A stretch of DNA of 64,000 nt from positions 416,357 to 480,356 of the forward strand of contig NZ_KQ948016.1 in assembly GCF_001513965.1 (NCBI RefSeq). Direction: 5' to 3'. Under the pieces are notes generated by a model. The model ran no database searches and had not been told where the DNA came from. It worked only from the letters and a program-made list of their open reading frames with translations. A program made the translations under genes and the position numbers. This DNA comes from Streptomyces cellostaticus. Its GTDB lineage: Bacteria > Actinomycetota > Actinomycetes > Streptomycetales > Streptomycetaceae. This document shows positions 63,095 through 64,000 of the stretch, piece after piece (within the stretch, counting starts at the first letter, position 1; the number at the start of each line of letters is the position of its first letter).

Positions 63095-64000
63095 TTGCCG
63101 GCCTCCTTGCTGCCTTCGACGGCGCTGGTGCCGTGCCCGGCGTACTCAAGCTGCTCGAGGGCGGCGATCTCGGGGTGGTGCAGGTCGAACGCCGGGGATT
63201 CGCTGCGGATCCGCGGCAGGGTGAGGAAGTTGTGCCGCGGCGGCGGGCACGAGGTCGCCCACTCGAGCGAACGGCCGTAGCCCCACGGGTCGTCGACCTC
63301 GACGGGCTTGCCGTACTTGGCCGTCTTCCACACGTTGTAGAGGAACGGCAGGATCGACAGGCCGAGCAGGAACGAGCTGATGGTCGAGACCGTGTTCAGG
63401 GCCGTGAAGCCGTCGGCCGCCAGGTAGTCCGCGTAACGGCGCGGCATGCCCTCGGCGCCCAGCCAGTGCTGGACCAGGAAGGTGCCGTGGAAGCCGATGA
63501 ACAGCGTCCAGAAGGTGATCTTGCCGAGGCGCTCGTCCAGCATCTTGCCGGTCATCTTCGGCCACCAGAAGTGGAAGCCGGAGAACATGGCGAAGACGAC
63601 CGTACCGAAGACCACGTAGTGGAAGTGGGCCACCACGAAGTACGAGTCGGAGACGTGGAAGTCCATCGGGGGCGAGGCCAGGATGACACCGGTCAGACCA
63701 CCGAACGTGAAGGTGATCAGGAAGCCGGTCGCCCAGAGCATCGGCGTCTCGAAGGACAGAGAGCCCTTCCACATCGTGCCGATCCAGTTGAAGAACTTCA
63801 CACCGGTCGGGACCGCGATCAGGAAGGTCATGAAGGAGAAGAACGGCAGCAGCACACCGCCGGTGACGTACATGTGGTGCGCCCACACCGTCACGGACAG
63901 ACCGGCGATCGCGATGGTGGCCGCGATCAGACCCATGTAGCCGAACATCGGCTTGCGGGAGAAGACCGGGATGACCTCGGAGATGATGCCGAAGAACGGC
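63091..64000 (-). CDS. ctaD: Cytochrome c oxidase subunit I, C-terminal part (start outside window)
   Basis: The last ~303 codons are visible, entering at 64000. Copper B ligand pair in [13 protein letters not shown], haem a3/a histidines in [13 protein letters not shown], and GWIGTMW-like [18 protein letters not shown]. The C-terminus ([16 protein letters not shown]) is the actinobacterial form. It is the catalytic subunit of the aa3 oxidase; the frame is open to the window edge. Confidence 0.96.
   Translation of the reverse strand, partial: PFFGIISEVIPVFSRKPMFGYMGLIAATIAIAGLSVTVWAHHMYVTGGVLLPFFSFMTFLIAVPTGVKFFNWIGTMWKGSLSFETPMLWATGFLITFTFGGLTGVILASPPMDFHVSDSYFVVAHFHYVVFGTVVFAMFSGFHFWWPKMTGKMLDERLGKITFWTLFIGFHGTFLVQHWLGAEGMPRRYADYLAADGFTALNTVSTISSFLLGLSILPFLYNVWKTAKYGKPVEVDDPWGYGRSLEWATSCPPPRHNFLTLPRIRSESPAFDLHHPEIAALEQLEYAGHGTSAVEGSKEAGK

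Overview
The window is chromosomal DNA from a Streptomyces. It has very high GC, strong third-position GC bias, GTG/TTG starts, and gene content and order close to the S. coelicolor SCO2094-SCO2155 interval as I remember it. I see no rRNA, tRNA, CRISPR array, insertion sequence or prophage. Nearly everything is housekeeping, with a few accessory insertions and small dispersed repeats.

Layout. 1-4071: a MoxR-DUF58-transglutaminase operon. 4167-6292: a DUF3040 protein, a methyltransferase and a HEPN protein on the minus strand. 6460-9960: a degenerate ABC ATPase, a YhgE/Pip membrane protein and a TetR regulator behind a promoter with a palindromic operator. 10355-15004: a CrtI-like oxidoreductase, a Gln/Tyr-rich membrane protein, metF, thiE and an Rv2175c-like DNA-binding protein. 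15147-18976: a flavoprotein reductase, a broken small gene, and a TPP riboswitch driving thiO-thiS-thiG. 19109-22556: a PASTA kinase, endonuclease IV and a His-rich DUF4396 protein under a CsoR-like palindrome. 22575-24169: a sulfite-oxidase-like protein, then bacterioferritin and its ferredoxin (the latter with an iron box). 24241-28830: class II DAHP synthase, the trpL attenuator with fused trpE(G), and phosphofructokinase with a Crp-like site. 28893-35451: MacRS two-component system, PlsC, a lipase-like hydrolase, a nuclease-fold protein, glucokinase and a DUF5304 protein. 35509-43199: ArsA-like ATPase, SRPBCC protein, metallophosphoesterase, acyl-CoA ligase, cholesterol oxidase and a PimB-type mannosyltransferase. 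43289-47616: a frameshifted GT87-type gene, a MATE exporter with PadR regulator, and a lipoprotein metallopeptidase. 47646-55000: two NlpC/P60 hydrolases, an NYN protein, a zinc-ribbon protein, rhomboid, a RAM-domain protein and a class V aminotransferase. 55304-64000: trpD, the qcrCAB cytochrome bc1 genes, ctaE, an atypical receiver protein, an L,D-transpeptidase, ctaF and the end of ctaD.

The order metF - Rv2175c-like - kinase - DAHP synthase - plsC - ArsA - SRPBCC - FadD15-like - PimB - NlpC/P60 - trpD - ctaE - qcrCAB - ctaF follows the Mycobacterium tuberculosis Rv2172-Rv2200 interval as I recall it. The window is therefore an old actinobacterial backbone linking envelope and phosphoinositide-mannoside genes to aromatic biosynthesis and the bcc-aa3 respiratory supercomplex. 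Streptomyces-specific blocks (thi, bfr/bfd, pfkA, MacRS, glkA, cholesterol oxidase, MATE) are interleaved.

The least explained items are: the all-motif-degenerate ATPase paired with YhgE/Pip; an identical 13-mer in two distant promoters; a His-rich DUF4396 protein under a metal-type palindrome; a set of genes whose -10 box sits 6-8 nt from the start codon (leaderless mRNAs); a four-copy intergenic repeat always placed at 3' ends; and two larger repeats that have altered protein sequences.
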